This document shows positions 1 through 10,225 of a DNA stretch of 64,000 nucleotides, one piece after another. Location: assembly GCA_029946065.1 (NCBI GenBank), contig JAQSDU010000001.1, positions 620-64,619 on the forward strand, in the 5' to 3' direction. How positions within the stretch are numbered: position 1 is the stretch's first letter; the number at the start of each line of letters is the position of its first letter. Below the pieces are notes generated by a model. The model saw only the letters and a program-made list of their open reading frames with translations, was not told the origin of the DNA and searched no databases. Position numbers and translations under genes: made by a program. Source of the stretch: Flavobacterium sp. Lineage in GTDB: Bacteria > Bacteroidota > Bacteroidia > Flavobacteriales > Flavobacteriaceae.

Positions 1-1262
1 GCACATGTTGGTTGGGTCGTTGTTGAGCCTGTTGGTGCTGCTGGAGCTGTCGGTGCTGCGCTTACACTGATATTTGTTACTGATGAAATACAAGTATTAT
101 CAGTTGTGCTTCTTGTTGTGAAAGTATGAGATACGCCCGGTGATAATCCTGCGAATGTCGTTGAGGCTTGGAAAGTTCCACCATCAACATTGTATTCGAA
201 TGTCGCACCTAGTGGCGCTGTAATGGTTACCGTTCCTGTTGGAACAGCACATGTTGGTTGGGTCGTTGTTGAGCCTGTTGGTGCTGCTGGAGCTGTCGGT
301 GTAACTAGAACTACTGAACTTGCTCCTTGCGTCGTACAAGTATTATCAGTTGTATTTCTTACTCTTAAAGTATAAGTCCCTCCACTTAATCCATTGAAGG
401 TATTTGAAACCTGATAGCTCGTACCATTATTAATACTATACTCTACACCTGCTTGTGAATTAAATACAATTGAACCGCCTGATGGGGCACCACAAGTTGG
501 TTGCGTAACGCTTGAAGTTGTAGGCGCGGCAGGTGCTACCGGAGTTACCAAAATTACATTACTTGCCCCCTGAGTAGAACAAGTTGGATCGATTGTGCTT
601 CTTACTCTTAATGTATAAGAACCTCCACTTAAACCACTGAATGTTGGAGATACCTGATAACTTGTTCCATTATTTATACTGTACTCAACATTTGATTGGG
701 TATTGAAAACAATAGACCCACTTGAAGGTGCTGCACAAGTTGGCTGCGTGACACTTGCTGTTGTCGGAACTGCAGGCGTTGCTAGTGTTAAAGTTACCGT
801 ACTGGCAGCCTGAGTTGAACAAGTAGTATCAATAGTACTTCTTACTATTAACGTGTAAGTACCTGCACTAAGACCGTTAAATGTAGCTGAAACTTGGTAG
901 CTTGTCCCATTATTAATACTGTATTCAACATTCGATTGGGTATTGAAAACAATAGATCCACTTGTCGGTGCAGCACAAGTTGGATTTGTGGTACTGGCAG
1001 TAGTCGGTACTGCTGGTGGTGTTGGGACCGCATTAACTGATATATTGGTGATAGGTGAAATACTGGCATTATCAGCCACTCTTCTGACTCTGAAAGCGTG
1101 TGAACCCGGAGTTAAACCTGCAAAAGTTGCTGAATTCTGATAAGTACCGCCATCAACATTATATTGAAAACCTGTACTTTCTGCAGGTGAAGAAATAACC
1201 ACAGTACCAGTCGGAACGCCACAAGTTGGCTGTATGGTCACACTTCCAATAGGAGCAGCCGG
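1..1262 (-). repeat. In-frame tandem repeats of 240-246 bp in the adhesin gene
   Basis: The conserved CACAWGTTGG block (coding the QPTC motif) recurs on the plus strand at about 248, 491, 734, 974 and 1220, with a further copy at position 2. The spacings are 246, 243, 243, 240 and 246 bp, all multiples of three. Bases 1-55 and 247-301 are identical. The array continues beyond the left edge. Confidence 0.85.
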
Positions 1263-4200
1263 ATCAGGTAGTGGTGTACTCGTAGCCGAATTATTACCCG
1301 AAATAGGATCAATCTCTACACCACTAATTGTTGCAAGATTGGCATGAACGCCAGTTTCTAATATTGTTGCAGTGATGGTAAGATTAACACTAGCGCCATT
1401 GACCAAATTACCAATTGTCCATACACCAGTACCAGAATTATAAGTTCCAGAAGACGGGGTAGCAGAAACAAAAGTATAACCTGAGGGTAATAAGTCATTA
1501 ACAACAACACCCGTAGCATCGCCAGGCCCGCCATTAGTAGCAGTCAATGTAAATACTATATTGGTACCAGCAACCGGGGTCATATCCGGCGTTGTTTTTA
1601 GGATACTTAAGTCTGTATTTTTTACAACTCCATAATTTTTAGAACATGATGCCGCACCAGCTCCAGAGAATGAAACAGGATAAAGCACAGGAGAAGAAGT
1701 TTGCAGATAACCACTTGCTAATGGTGTAGTCAAACGCACTACATAGTTAGCAGCAGCATAAGTATTATAACTAATCTGTATATTGTCAAACGTATAAACA
1801 CCTGTATTAGTTGCATTTGGAATCAAAAATCGAATAGCCATATTAGCTGTCCAATACGTAGAAGTAAGCACTATTGAACCCGTTCCGACTGAGTTAGCAG
1901 GTCCTATTGTTCCAATGGTTGTCCATGTGGCACCATCAGGCGCAGCTTGTACGTTCAAAATGTCTGTTGCAGCAGTACCGCCAGTTTTGGTGATATCATA
2001 CGTTAGCGTAGCAGAAACAGCAGCACTCAAATTAGCAGATCTTTGTATACTTCTTACAGATGCTCCAGAAATCCTTAAAGCACCTCCGGTCACTGTTATA
2101 TTTCCAGCACCCGCATTGGTTGCCTCTCCTGTTTCTGTCCAGTTTGACGCCCAGTTAGCAGTACCATTATTATTGTTATATGCAACTGCGCCAAATTGAT
2201 CTCGTACAGTATTGACATTCTGTGGAGGAGTAATATTAAATTGATAAGAACCTCCTGCCGCTGTTGCAATGGTTTGATTCAGGGTATCAACGCCCGTAAT
2301 TAATCCATCGCTATTAGTATCATTATAAAGGTTTACAGAAAAACTTTGTATGCCAGGCTCTCCTACATTTCGTATGCCATTATTATTGGTGTCGTTATAT
2401 ACAGAACCAACTATTGTATTTTGTCCTGGAACTGAAGTACACGCAACACTTAGCGTGACAGTAGCAGTAGAACAAACTGTAGGATCATCTTTACTACATA
2501 CATTATATTGAAATGAATCTGCGCCATTATATCCTGAATTTGGAGTATATAAAATTGTTCCATCAGGATTTACAGTAACAACTCCATTAGTTGGTGCTGA
2601 AACAATTGAAACCGTAGCAGGATTTGGAATCCCTACCACATCATTAGATAACACCGTCAAAGTTTGCGGAACATCTGTAACAATATTATAAGAATCATTA
2701 GAAGCTGTCAAGTGGGCAATTACACCCATAAATAAATTTTTCACACAACTACCCAATCCGGTAACTGTTGCCGTACGGGTATTCAATAATGAATTCGTAA
2801 ATCTTCCACCTGTATTAGAAGTGTCTTCTCTTATTACATAACATGCCGTAGATTGTGTATACGTAACTCTTACATCATCGATGTTAACAAAATTTGTATT
2901 GCTGAAATTACCATTGGTAACAAACGCAATAATGTTATTGGCATTTGGTAAAAATACCCCAGGCGGTATGTTTACAACAACTGAAGTATAAGTTGTCTCA
3001 GCAACTGTAAGTATTCTTTGAATGGTATATACTGTAGTACCATTTACGGTTACCGCTAAGGCGTCGTTTGCTTCTAATACGCCTCTTTTAAACCTGAACG
3101 ATATGGTAGCTTCGGTCGCATTGGAAAACAACACCCCTCTTGAAGCCGATTTATTGGCACCATTCATGAAAAGGGCAATATTTCCCCCATCACTAGCAAT
3201 GGTTACTGGCGAAGTTGTAAAATCATTTGTTCCCGATTCAATCCAGTTAGAACTAAAGTTTTGCGTACCATCATTACCTCCTACTGCACCGGCAGTTGGA
3301 TCGAAATTGTCGTATGCATAAAATCCAGGCACTACGCTAAATTCGTAATTCCCGGACAAATCTGATACAACTGACTCAGCAATAAATTCTGCTCCATTAA
3401 CAGTCCCACTACAATCAACATCTCTGTATATGTTTACAGTTACACCGCCTGTGAGTTTTTCGCCTACTGTATATGCAGCATCATCGGGTGCCTGTTCAAC
3501 AAAAATTTTACCTGAGATAACATCTTCGTTGGCTTTGGCATTACAATTGGTAATCGTAATGGTAACTTTAGCATCATCGCATGTACTCGTGTATTCTTTG
3601 GAACAAACCTGATAAAGGAAAGTATCCTGTCCTAAATACCCGTTATTGGGTGTATAAGTAACCGTACCATCAGAATTGACCTGAACAGTACCGTTGGTTG
3701 GCGGACTTGTTATGATAACCGACAACGGATTAACCGTAGCAAGGAACCCAGAATCATTCGCCAATATGTTTACTATAATAGGTGTATTCGGTTCGGTAAC
3801 CTCCATGTCGTCGTTGGCCAAAACAAGATTGGTCAAACATTTTGGCTGCATTACTGTACCAACGTCAAATGCTGGAGAACCAGTTGAAGCGCCATTGGCA
3901 TCCTCACCATATACTGCCGCGAATGGAACACCGCAACTGAAGATCGCAATACCACCTTGGTCACCGCTGGGATTTCTTATACGTTGCTCTTGTAATGCCG
4001 TTAAGGTATAGGATACGTCGTAAGGAACACCACAAGGACTTAGGAATGGACCACTGGCTGTCAAGTCACCATTATATTTTACATAAATTGTCGCATTGGC
4101 CGTTGGAGTAACCCAAATTGGATTGTAGTTGGTTCCTGGCGCGTTATTGAGAGATCCTGGTGCCCAAGCAATACTGGCAAAATCTGTCAGACGTTCTGCG

Positions 4201-5717
4201 GCAATGAGCGAGATTGCCCAATCGAAGTTAGAGCCCGCAGCATCATCATCCATAATCTGGATGGCCGTGTAAGCTTCACCTCCAGCACTTTCAAATTTGT
4301 ATCCTGAAATTGTAGTTAGCGATAAAGAGCTACTTCCAGAAGCAGGGACTACCAAACTTCCAGTGGTAGCAGTATTTGTCCAATTTATTGTAATTGGTGC
4401 ATTCAGAGGATTATAAAAATATACTTTAGTCGGTGCAGGATTGGCTCCCGTCCAAGTTTGAGATACTGGCGTATAATAGGTATCACCATAAAACAACGAC
4501 TGAAATATATTAATATTTCTTGTACCATAATTATCCAATCCTCCAAATAAAACGTCAACACCTACCGGAAAATTAGATGTAACGGTTGCTCCAGCCCTGA
4601 TATCAACTGCTGTATTAACAGCTGCAGTTTTCTGAGCATCAGTTGCGCCTGCTACCGCTGGTTCGTTTCCATCGTAGAACCAAACTTCACCTTCATTAAG
4701 ATTTTTTGTAGCATCGATACTACCATTTCCATCATAATCCAAATTTACAACTGTTCCGTTTTGTGACGCACGTACGAAAAGAGAAGCATATCGAAATACG
4801 GGGTTGGCAGCGGCTAAATCCTCACCAAAACCTACAACGAACAAGTTTCCAAAACGACTTGTATCATAGACGTCAGATTTTGCTGCCTGAATGGCAAATT
4901 GCCCACTATCTCCAGTAACTTTCGAAACTGCAATATCATTGGTACTGTAAAGTTTATCTTTACCATCATAATGAAAATCTGAAATAGGCGCAACATCGGG
5001 TCTAATATCCCCATAACCAAAAGTATCATCTAATACGATACTGGCTCCCGCAGGAAGAAGATCTGTTGGGTAACCCGGAGCTACACCATTGGTCAAATCG
5101 CCATCACCCCAAATAAGCGTTGAGGCTTGTGTTGGGTTTGTAATATCAGTTTCATATCCATCTTCCCACTGGTCATAGGTAAGCACAACACCTGGATATG
5201 GACTTTTGATACTCGTAATATTTCTAACAGAATAAGCTAACGCGTTAGCACCGGTGGCATTCGCAGCACGACGCAAGGCAGTCCATAAATTAGCTTCTGG
5301 AAAAGGCATGTAAAAAGTCTTAGCCCTTACCGCTTCGGAACAAGGATCCAGAAATGTTTGTGTAACTTCAATATGAACCGTAGCCTGGACACATACAGGC
5401 GTTGGAACAGTATTATCACAAACTTGGTATACGATTTCATCGAGCCCGATGTAGTTCCCATTTGGAAGATAAGTGATACTTCCGTTTAAACCCTGTTGGA
5501 TTGTACCCGCAACTGGCAGGTTGATAATCGTTACAGAGCCAGGATTGTAGTTCCCAGTATCATTTGTAAGCACATTGAAGGTAATGGGCTTTCCTTGAAT
5601 AGTACTTACGTTATCATCGTTGGCAACAACCTGCGCTTTTACATCATTGGAATGTAAAAAAACAGTTGCAGCAAATAATAATAAATAAACTTTTCTAAAG
5701 TGTAATAATTCTCGCAT
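1..5717 (-). CDS. Giant secreted SprB-like repeat adhesin, 3' end beyond the window
   Basis: The frame from the ATG at 5717 stays open in the stretches I checked and still reads in frame as repeat sequence at base 1, giving about 1,905 residues without the C-terminus. A signal peptide ([20 protein letters not shown], cleaved near VKAQ) is followed by three cadherin/Ig-like 'NDD...VLTND' modules (about residues 25-115, 625-710 and 1000-1080), a long beta-rich region (about 125-620), SdrD-B-like segments (about 730-775 and from about 1095, [14 protein letters not shown]), a DUF11-type domain (about 1370-1465), and from about residue 1486 tandem 80-82 residue units of SprB type (start QPTC, core [14 protein letters not shown]). 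Such proteins are surface adhesins or gliding-motility proteins exported by the type IX system. The expected C-terminal sorting domain is outside the window, so the export route is inferred. Confidence 0.85.
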   Translation of the reverse strand, partial: MRELLHFRKVYLLLFAATVFLHSNDVKAQVVANDDNVSTIQGKPITFNVLTNDTGNYNPGSVTIINLPVAGTIQQGLNGSITYLPNGNYIGLDEIVYQVCDNTVPTPVCVQATVHIEVTQTFLDPCSEAVRAKTFYMPFPEANLWTALRRAANATGANALAYSVRNITSIKSPYPGVVLTYDQWEDGYETDITNPTQASTLIWGDGDLTNGVAPGYPTDLLPAGASIVLDDTFGYGDIRPDVAPISDFHYDGKDKLYSTNDIAVSKVTGDSGQFAIQAAKSDVYDTSRFGNLFVVGFGEDLAAANPVFRYASLFVRASQNGTVVNLDYDGNGSIDATKNLNEGEVWFYDGNEPAVAGATDAQKTAAVNTAVDIRAGATVTSNFPVGVDVLFGGLDNYGTRNINIFQSLFYGDTYYTPVSQTWTGANPAPTKVYFYNPLNAPITINWTNTATTGSLVVPASGSSSLSLTTISGYKFESAGGEAYTAIQIMDDDAAGSNFDWAISLIAAERLTDFASIAWAPGSLNNAPGTNYNPIWVTPTANATIYVKYNGDLTASGPFLSPCGVPYDVSYTLTALQEQRIRNPSGDQGGIAIFSCGVPFAAVYGEDANGASTGSPAFDVGTVMQPKCLTNLVLANDDMEVTEPNTPIIVNILANDSGFLATVNPLSVIITSPPTNGTVQVNSDGTVTYTPNNGYLGQDTFLYQVCSKEYTSTCDDAKVTITITNCNAKANEDVISGKIFVEQAPDDAAYTVGEKLTGGVTVNIYRDVDCSGTVNGAEFIAESVVSDLSGNYEFSVVPGFYAYDNFDPTAGAVGGNDGTQNFSSNWIESGTNDFTTSPVTIASDGGNIALFMNGANKSASRGVLFSNATEATISFRFKRGVLEANDALAVTVNGTTVYTIQRILTVAETTYTSVVVNIPPGVFLPNANNIIAFVTNGNFSNTNFVNIDDVRVTYTQSTACYVIREDTSNTGGRFTNSLLNTRTATVTGLGSCVKNLFMGVIAHLTASNDSYNIVTDVPQTLTVLSNDVVGIPNPATVSIVSAPTNGVVTVNPDGTILYTPNSGYNGADSFQYNVCSKDDPTVCSTATVTLSVACTSVPGQNTIVGSVYNDTNNNGIRNVGEPGIQSFSVNLYNDTNSDGLITGVDTLNQTIATAAGGSYQFNITPPQNVNTVRDQFGAVAYNNNNGTANWASNWTETGEATNAGAGNITVTGGALRISGASVRSIQRSANLSAAVSATLTYDITKTGGTAATDILNVQAAPDGATWTTIGTIGPANSVGTGSIVLTSTYWTANMAIRFLIPNATNTGVYTFDNIQISYNTYAAANYVVRLTTPLASGYLQTSSPVLYPVSFSGAGAASCSKNYGVVKNTDLSILKTTPDMTPVAGTNIVFTLTATNGGPGDATGVVVNDLLPSGYTFVSATPSSGTYNSGTGVWTIGNLVNGASVNLTITATILETGVHANLATISGVEIDPISGNNSATSTPLPDPAAPIGSVTIQPTCGVPTGTVVISSPAESTGFQYNVDGGTYQNSATFAGLTPGSHAFRVRRVADNASISPITNISVNAVPTPPAVPTTASTTNPTCAAPTSGSIVFNTQSNVEYSINNGTSYQVSATFNGLSAGTYTLIVRSTIDTTCSTQAASTVTLTLATPAVPTTASVTQPTCAAPSSGSIVFNTQSNVEYSINNGTSYQVSPTFSGLSGGSYTLRVRSTIDPTCSTQGASNVILVTPVAPAAPTTSSVTQPTCGAPSGGSIVFNSQAGVEYSINNGTSYQVSNTFNGLSGGTYTLRVRNTTDNTCTTQGASSVVLVTPTAPAAPTGSTTTQPTCAVPTGTVTITAPLGATFEYNVDGGTFQASTTFAGLSPGVSHTFTTRSTTDNTCISSVTNISVSAAPTAPAAPTGSTTTQPTC

Positions 5718-5786
5718 ATGTGTCTATGTAAATTATATATTCATTCTATTAAATTCGGGGCGATGTTAGCTATGGCTAACAACCTA

Positions 5787-5794
5787 CAAAAATA
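5787..5794 (-). promoter_or_regulatory. Candidate -7 element of the adhesin promoter
   Basis: Read on the minus strand the site is TATTTTTG, which fits the Bacteroidota -7 consensus TAnnTTTG. It lies 70 bp upstream of the adhesin ATG. A TTTG lies further upstream, but its 15 bp spacing is shorter than usual. In such AT-rich DNA a single box is only suggestive. Confidence 0.4.
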
Positions 5795-6269
5795 TGTTAA
5801 AATCTGCCCAAAAACAGCAGACGCTTTTCTAAAACTTCAATGTTTTCGATATGTTGCAGATTATTACCGTCCAAATACACTTTATGTGTTTTTGCTTTTT
5901 CTCAATTCCAACCGCATTATCATCAAAATAATTTTAACAAAAAATTAATAGCCTAAAACACGTATATACGTAAAAACATTAAAACAAGTTTTTTAAACAG
6001 CAATGCTAAGCACCTGACTCGTTTAAATGTTTTCAACAATTTTTTGTTAATATCTAGCAAAGATGCTAAAAATTTCAAAACGAAAAAATACATCCAAATA
6101 GAAAAAAGTTTACCTGTTAAAAAAAAATAAGCCCCTAATTAAAATTGTAGAATTTAGACTACAAAAATTGACGCATAAAATATTTACATCCAGCACAATG
6201 AGTGATAAAAAACAAAAAGCGTATTAAAGATGATCTAAAAAAACCATTCCCTTTTGTGATTTAATTCTC

Positions 6270-6277
6270 TATATTTG
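6270..6277 (+). promoter_or_regulatory. Candidate -7 element of the sensor kinase promoter
   Basis: TATATTTG fits TAnnTTTG and lies 18 bp before the ATG at 6296. No convincing -33 TTG is present at the usual spacing. Confidence 0.35.
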
Positions 6278-6295
6278 AAAAACCAACTTTAACTA

Positions 6296-9200
6296 ATGAC
6301 TTCAAAAAACCGGAACTTTATTGTCCGGATGTGTTACTTATTTTTACTAAGTATTCCACATTTCGTGGCATCCCAAAATAATATTTATTGGACTACCGAC
6401 AGTGATTTTTTACCACAAAACAGCATCAAATCTATTGTGCCAGACAAATACGGCTTTATTTGGATGAGCACCGAAAACGGTCTTGTTCGTTACGACGGTA
6501 AGGATTTTGAAGTTTACAACAACCAAAATATTAATGTTAAAAACAATAGGTTTTTATACATCACTGGCAACACTCGAAAAGACAGTCTCTTTATTAACAA
6601 TGATAGCGAAGACGATTACATATTGATCCACGAACGACAACCGCAAAAAATTGACCCCAAAAAACATCCCGAAAGCAAGCAATACATTCGCGCCAGCAAC
6701 ACTCCTTTTGTTTCCAATGGTATCCCAAGTATATTTTTTGAAAGGGAAAAAATACCCTACAAAATTCCGCTTCCGTCAGGAAAATATTTTATCATTGCCA
6801 ACGACCACATTTATTTTTACAACGAAAAGAAAAAGTTAACAACGACCCAAAAATTTGAATACGAATCCAACAGCCGTTTTTTTGCACTTGACAACGTGCT
6901 ATTTTATGTCAAAGGCAATGGCGAATATGCCAAAATTAGCAGTACCGATATCTCTTGGGATAAATTGGATGTAACACTAGACAGTGACAGCAAATTATAT
7001 TGGAATATTATTACGCAACAGGTTTTTTTGTACCACCACAATAATCTTTTTACTATTTCCTATAAAGATGACAAATTGGAAAAAAGCTTATTGATTGCCA
7101 ATGAAAACTTCATCAACCATAGTTTAGGCAGCATTTATTATGATGTCAAAAACGGCATCGTATATCTTGGGAGCCTTACAAAAGGATTGGGCATCTATAA
7201 AATATTGTCTTTTAGAAGTTTGAAAACAAAATTACAGCCATCAGGAAAATACGAGGTGTATTATGCGATGCATCAATTATCTGGCGATACTATTCTTACA
7301 TCAGAAGGCGTAATTTTCAATAACAATCGCGCTATCGCTTCTCTAAATTTTGCTTCAGATAAATATGCTGTTGTAATGGATAAAAATGGTGATGCATGGA
7401 TAAAAAATGGCGAATACCTTTGCCGATATAAAAAATCTGAAGGGTATCGCAAATGCGAAAAATGGCCAATGGGCGCTATTCTTTCTACTTTATACCAAGG
7501 TACTGACGGCAAAATATGGTTCAGTAAAGAGACCCTGAAATACGTATCAAAAGGACTTTTTTATTTTTATCCGGAAGAAAAACCAATATTCAGGAAATTC
7601 TCCGACAACAATCTCATGGTAACTTGCCTACAGCAATCCGAGAATGATAACTTATGGCTCGGAACCAGAACCGGGATTTATAGACTGGATATAAAATCAC
7701 AAAAATATTACCACCTAAAAAGCAGCGAAGACCTGAAAGTTCGGAGTGTATTTATAACAGACCGCAATAATGTTTGGGTTACCACTTATGAAAAAGGGTT
7801 TTACTTATTTCGAAATGGAAAAAAATATACTTTCCCTACCGATAAAAACAAATACCTATTAAGTACCCATTGCATTATCGAAGACCGAAATGGCTTTTTT
7901 TGGATATCGACCAATAAAGGATTGTTTCAAGTACTCAAAAAGAGCCTTCTTGATTATGCCGATAAAAAAACAAACGCTGTTTATTATCAATATTACAACA
8001 AAGATTCAGGATTTATTACCAATGAACTTAACGGCGGATGTCAACCATGTGGGGTATTTACAAAAGAACAAATATTTTTCCCTTCTATGAACGGCGTTGT
8101 AACTTTTAATCCGGAAAAAATCAGGCCTATTCTGCCTACAAATGCCATTTTTATTGACAAAGTTCAAATTGACAATCAAGATTTTTTAATCAATGACACG
8201 CTAAAACTGAACCGCGATTTCGGACGCATCACTTTTTTTATAACAAGTCCGTATTACGGCAACCGCAACAACCAAGACCTTGAAACAAAATTAGAAGGAG
8301 TAGAAGATTTGGACTGGACAGACATAAGAATTGACAACAAAGTTTCTTTCACCAATCTCTATCCTGGCAGCTATCAGCTTATCGTTAGAAAACTCTCCGG
8401 ATTCAATACCGGATATATCTATAAAAAAATCACGATACTGGTCGAGCCGGCTTTTTGGCAAACAATATGGTTTCGTATTTTTATAGCAATTTTAATAGCA
8501 TGTAGCATTGTTTCATTTTATAAAATCCGCACGAGAATCATTATACGCCGGAACAGCCAACTTGAAAAAAACATTAACGAAAGAACGCGCCATCTCAAAA
8601 ACACAATCACTACGTTAAGAACAACAAAAGTCAATTTAAACCAGCAAATTGAGAACAATACCAAAATCATACAAATCATTACGCATGATCTAAAAAGCCC
8701 GTTGAAATTCATGACCATGACCAGTAAATACATGTATGAATCGTTTGATAAAGATACCGAAGATTTGAAAGACAACATAAATGCCATTTACAGTTCCTCT
8801 TCGCAGATGTATAATTTTGTAGAAAACCTACTGGAATATTCCAAAGTAAATCTTAAAGATGATGAATTGCAACTCAACCCTTTTTTCCTTTCTGATATCA
8901 TCGATGAAAAAATAGATTTGTTCGAGGGAATTGCTGGTTCTAGAAAAACCACCATACAAAATCTCATTCCAAAGGAAACAACATTAAAAAAGAACAAGCA
9001 ACTGTTTCGCATCATCATACACAACCTACTCGACAATGCTGTAAAACACACAACAAATGGTTTGATAGCATTTAAGACGGCAACTATTAAAAACAAAACC
9101 ACTATTATTATTAGTGATAACGGCAAAGGAATGAATGCAAATTTATTATCCTATTACCAATCAATGGCAGTAAATTATGAGATAAAAAAAATCCAAAACA

Positions 9201-9313
9201 AAGAAAGAGTGGGTTTGCATATTGTTCTCGAATTATTGATCATCCTTAACGGAACAATGAATATTGAAAGCCAAGAAGGTCATGGCACAACGGTTACGTT
9301 GATTTTTGACTAA
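6296..9313 (+). CDS. Two-component sensor histidine kinase with periplasmic beta-propeller
   Basis: This 1,005-residue membrane kinase has a signal peptide (residues 1-26, ending HFVASQ). Next come about 600 residues of reg_prop-type beta-propeller blades (repeated 'D..G.IW..T..GL' phrases such as DKYGFIWMSTENGLVRYDG) and a Y_Y_Y domain (about 630-715). One membrane helix (about 721-742) precedes a coiled linker. The HisKA H-box is HDLKSP (His near 796), and the HATPase has N-box NLLDNAVKH and G1 box SDNGKGM. The G2 region (RVGLHIVLELL) departs from the usual GLGL. Unlike the classical hybrid one-protein systems of Bacteroides it carries no receiver or AraC domain. The adjacent, oppositely oriented LuxR-type regulator is the obvious partner. 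The ligand is unknown. Confidence 0.9.
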   Translation: MTSKNRNFIVRMCYLFLLSIPHFVASQNNIYWTTDSDFLPQNSIKSIVPDKYGFIWMSTENGLVRYDGKDFEVYNNQNINVKNNRFLYITGNTRKDSLFINNDSEDDYILIHERQPQKIDPKKHPESKQYIRASNTPFVSNGIPSIFFEREKIPYKIPLPSGKYFIIANDHIYFYNEKKKLTTTQKFEYESNSRFFALDNVLFYVKGNGEYAKISSTDISWDKLDVTLDSDSKLYWNIITQQVFLYHHNNLFTISYKDDKLEKSLLIANENFINHSLGSIYYDVKNGIVYLGSLTKGLGIYKILSFRSLKTKLQPSGKYEVYYAMHQLSGDTILTSEGVIFNNNRAIASLNFASDKYAVVMDKNGDAWIKNGEYLCRYKKSEGYRKCEKWPMGAILSTLYQGTDGKIWFSKETLKYVSKGLFYFYPEEKPIFRKFSDNNLMVTCLQQSENDNLWLGTRTGIYRLDIKSQKYYHLKSSEDLKVRSVFITDRNNVWVTTYEKGFYLFRNGKKYTFPTDKNKYLLSTHCIIEDRNGFFWISTNKGLFQVLKKSLLDYADKKTNAVYYQYYNKDSGFITNELNGGCQPCGVFTKEQIFFPSMNGVVTFNPEKIRPILPTNAIFIDKVQIDNQDFLINDTLKLNRDFGRITFFITSPYYGNRNNQDLETKLEGVEDLDWTDIRIDNKVSFTNLYPGSYQLIVRKLSGFNTGYIYKKITILVEPAFWQTIWFRIFIAILIACSIVSFYKIRTRIIIRRNSQLEKNINERTRHLKNTITTLRTTKVNLNQQIENNTKIIQIITHDLKSPLKFMTMTSKYMYESFDKDTEDLKDNINAIYSSSSQMYNFVENLLEYSKVNLKDDELQLNPFFLSDIIDEKIDLFEGIAGSRKTTIQNLIPKETTLKKNKQLFRIIIHNLLDNAVKHTTNGLIAFKTATIKNKTTIIISDNGKGMNANLLSYYQSMAVNYEIKKIQNKERVGLHIVLELLIILNGTMNIESQEGHGTTVTLIFD

Positions 9314-9319
9314 ATGGTT

Positions 9320-9952
9320 TTATTCGTAAGATTTGAATAAAGATACTAGTGAAATAGTATTACTAATATCAAGCTTTTCGAAAATACGGTTTTTGTAGGT
9401 ACTAACTGTGCTGTTTTGTAAAGCCAGCTTATTGGCAATTTCTAAGTTTCCATCGCCTAAAATCAGCAATCTGGCAATCTCTATTTCGCGAACAGAAAGC
9501 AATTCTAATGGATTATCGGCGATATTTCTTGATGCATTATGAGCCATTTTTTGTTGCACTGGCGCACTAATGTATACACCATTGTCAAGAATTGTTGCAA
9601 TGGCAGTTTTAAATTCTGCTTCGCTACAAAGTTTATTAAGATAGCCATCAACGCCTGCTTTTAAATATCTTATCGCATACAAATCTTCTTCAAAAGCCGA
9701 AAAAATAAGAATTTTTACTTCGGGACGAATCGCTTTTATAGCAGCAATCATTTGGATGCCTTTCCCTTCAGGAATAGAAATGTCTAACACGACTAAATCA
9801 AAATCTTGCTCTTGTAAAAAATCAATGACTCGCAGAAAATCGCTGGCATGGGTAATCGCAAGATTTTTATAATCTTCTTTCAAAATCAGGTAAACACCTT
9901 GTCTAACAACAGTATGGTCGTCTGCAAGGAGAATCTTTAAATCTAGCGTCAT
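9320..9952 (-). CDS. NarL/FixJ-family response regulator
   Basis: This 210-residue protein has an N-terminal receiver domain (acidic pair D11/D12, phospho-acceptor D57 in VVLDISIPEG, and K in GYLNK) and a C-terminal LuxR-type helix-turn-helix (about 145-205, LSVREIEIARLLILGDGNLE). Its stop codon lies 6 bp from the stop of the sensor kinase at 6296, so the two genes are convergent and not co-transcribed, yet they are the likely signalling pair. A TAnnTTTG box lies just upstream of its start. Target genes cannot be seen; the adjacent adhesin is a reasonable guess. Confidence 0.9.
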   Translation of the reverse strand: MTLDLKILLADDHTVVRQGVYLILKEDYKNLAITHASDFLRVIDFLQEQDFDLVVLDISIPEGKGIQMIAAIKAIRPEVKILIFSAFEEDLYAIRYLKAGVDGYLNKLCSEAEFKTAIATILDNGVYISAPVQQKMAHNASRNIADNPLELLSVREIEIARLLILGDGNLEIANKLALQNSTVSTYKNRIFEKLDISNTISLVSLFKSYE

Positions 9953-9975
9953 TTTTGTTGGCTTGGTAGTTATTT

Positions 9976-9983
9976 CAAAAATA
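9976..9983 (-). promoter_or_regulatory. Candidate -7 element of the response regulator promoter
   Basis: Minus-strand TATTTTTG fits TAnnTTTG, 23 bp upstream of the ATG at 9952. No clear -33 TTG was found. Confidence 0.45.
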
Positions 9984-10197
9984 TACTAATTTTTTGATTT
10001 TAAGAACTCATCGTCGCAATAGATAGCAAAATTAACAATTCTGTAAAGTTCACAATAAATCAACCAAGCAAAACGCATGACATTTTTAGACGAAACTGAA
10101 ACACAATCATCATCATTATTACACACATTAATTGCTTTAAAAATCTAAGTTAAAAAAAATGACGTAACAGCAGCAGTAAAATCTTAATTTATAAATG

Positions 10198-10205
10198 TAC
10201 TTTTG
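10198..10205 (+). promoter_or_regulatory. Candidate -7 element of the prfC promoter
   Basis: TACTTTTG followed by CA matches the flavobacterial TAnnTTTG(C) pattern and lies 20 bp upstream of the prfC ATG. No -33 TTG was seen at 19-21 bp. Confidence 0.5.
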
Positions 10206-10225
10206 CACAGTTTTTATTATACAAT

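Larger units (their letters stand above)
5718..6295. other. 578 bp AT-rich intergenic region between divergent genes
   Basis: This stretch separates the adhesin (minus) and the sensor kinase (plus) and must hold both promoters. Candidate -7 boxes are at 5787-5794 (minus) and 6270-6277 (plus). The only plus-strand open frame here (76 codons) is lysine/isoleucine-rich and has no recognisable motif, so I do not call it a gene. I saw no tRNA or strong hairpin. Confidence 0.6.

Noticed and set aside
848..1069. Minus-strand open frame inside the adhesin
   Set aside because: It lies in another frame of the repeat array; the long frame through base 1 explains the DNA.
5718..5948. 76-codon open frame on the plus strand beside the adhesin start
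   Set aside because: It begins within the adhesin start region, has no recognisable motif or promoter, and is of AT-rich intergenic composition.
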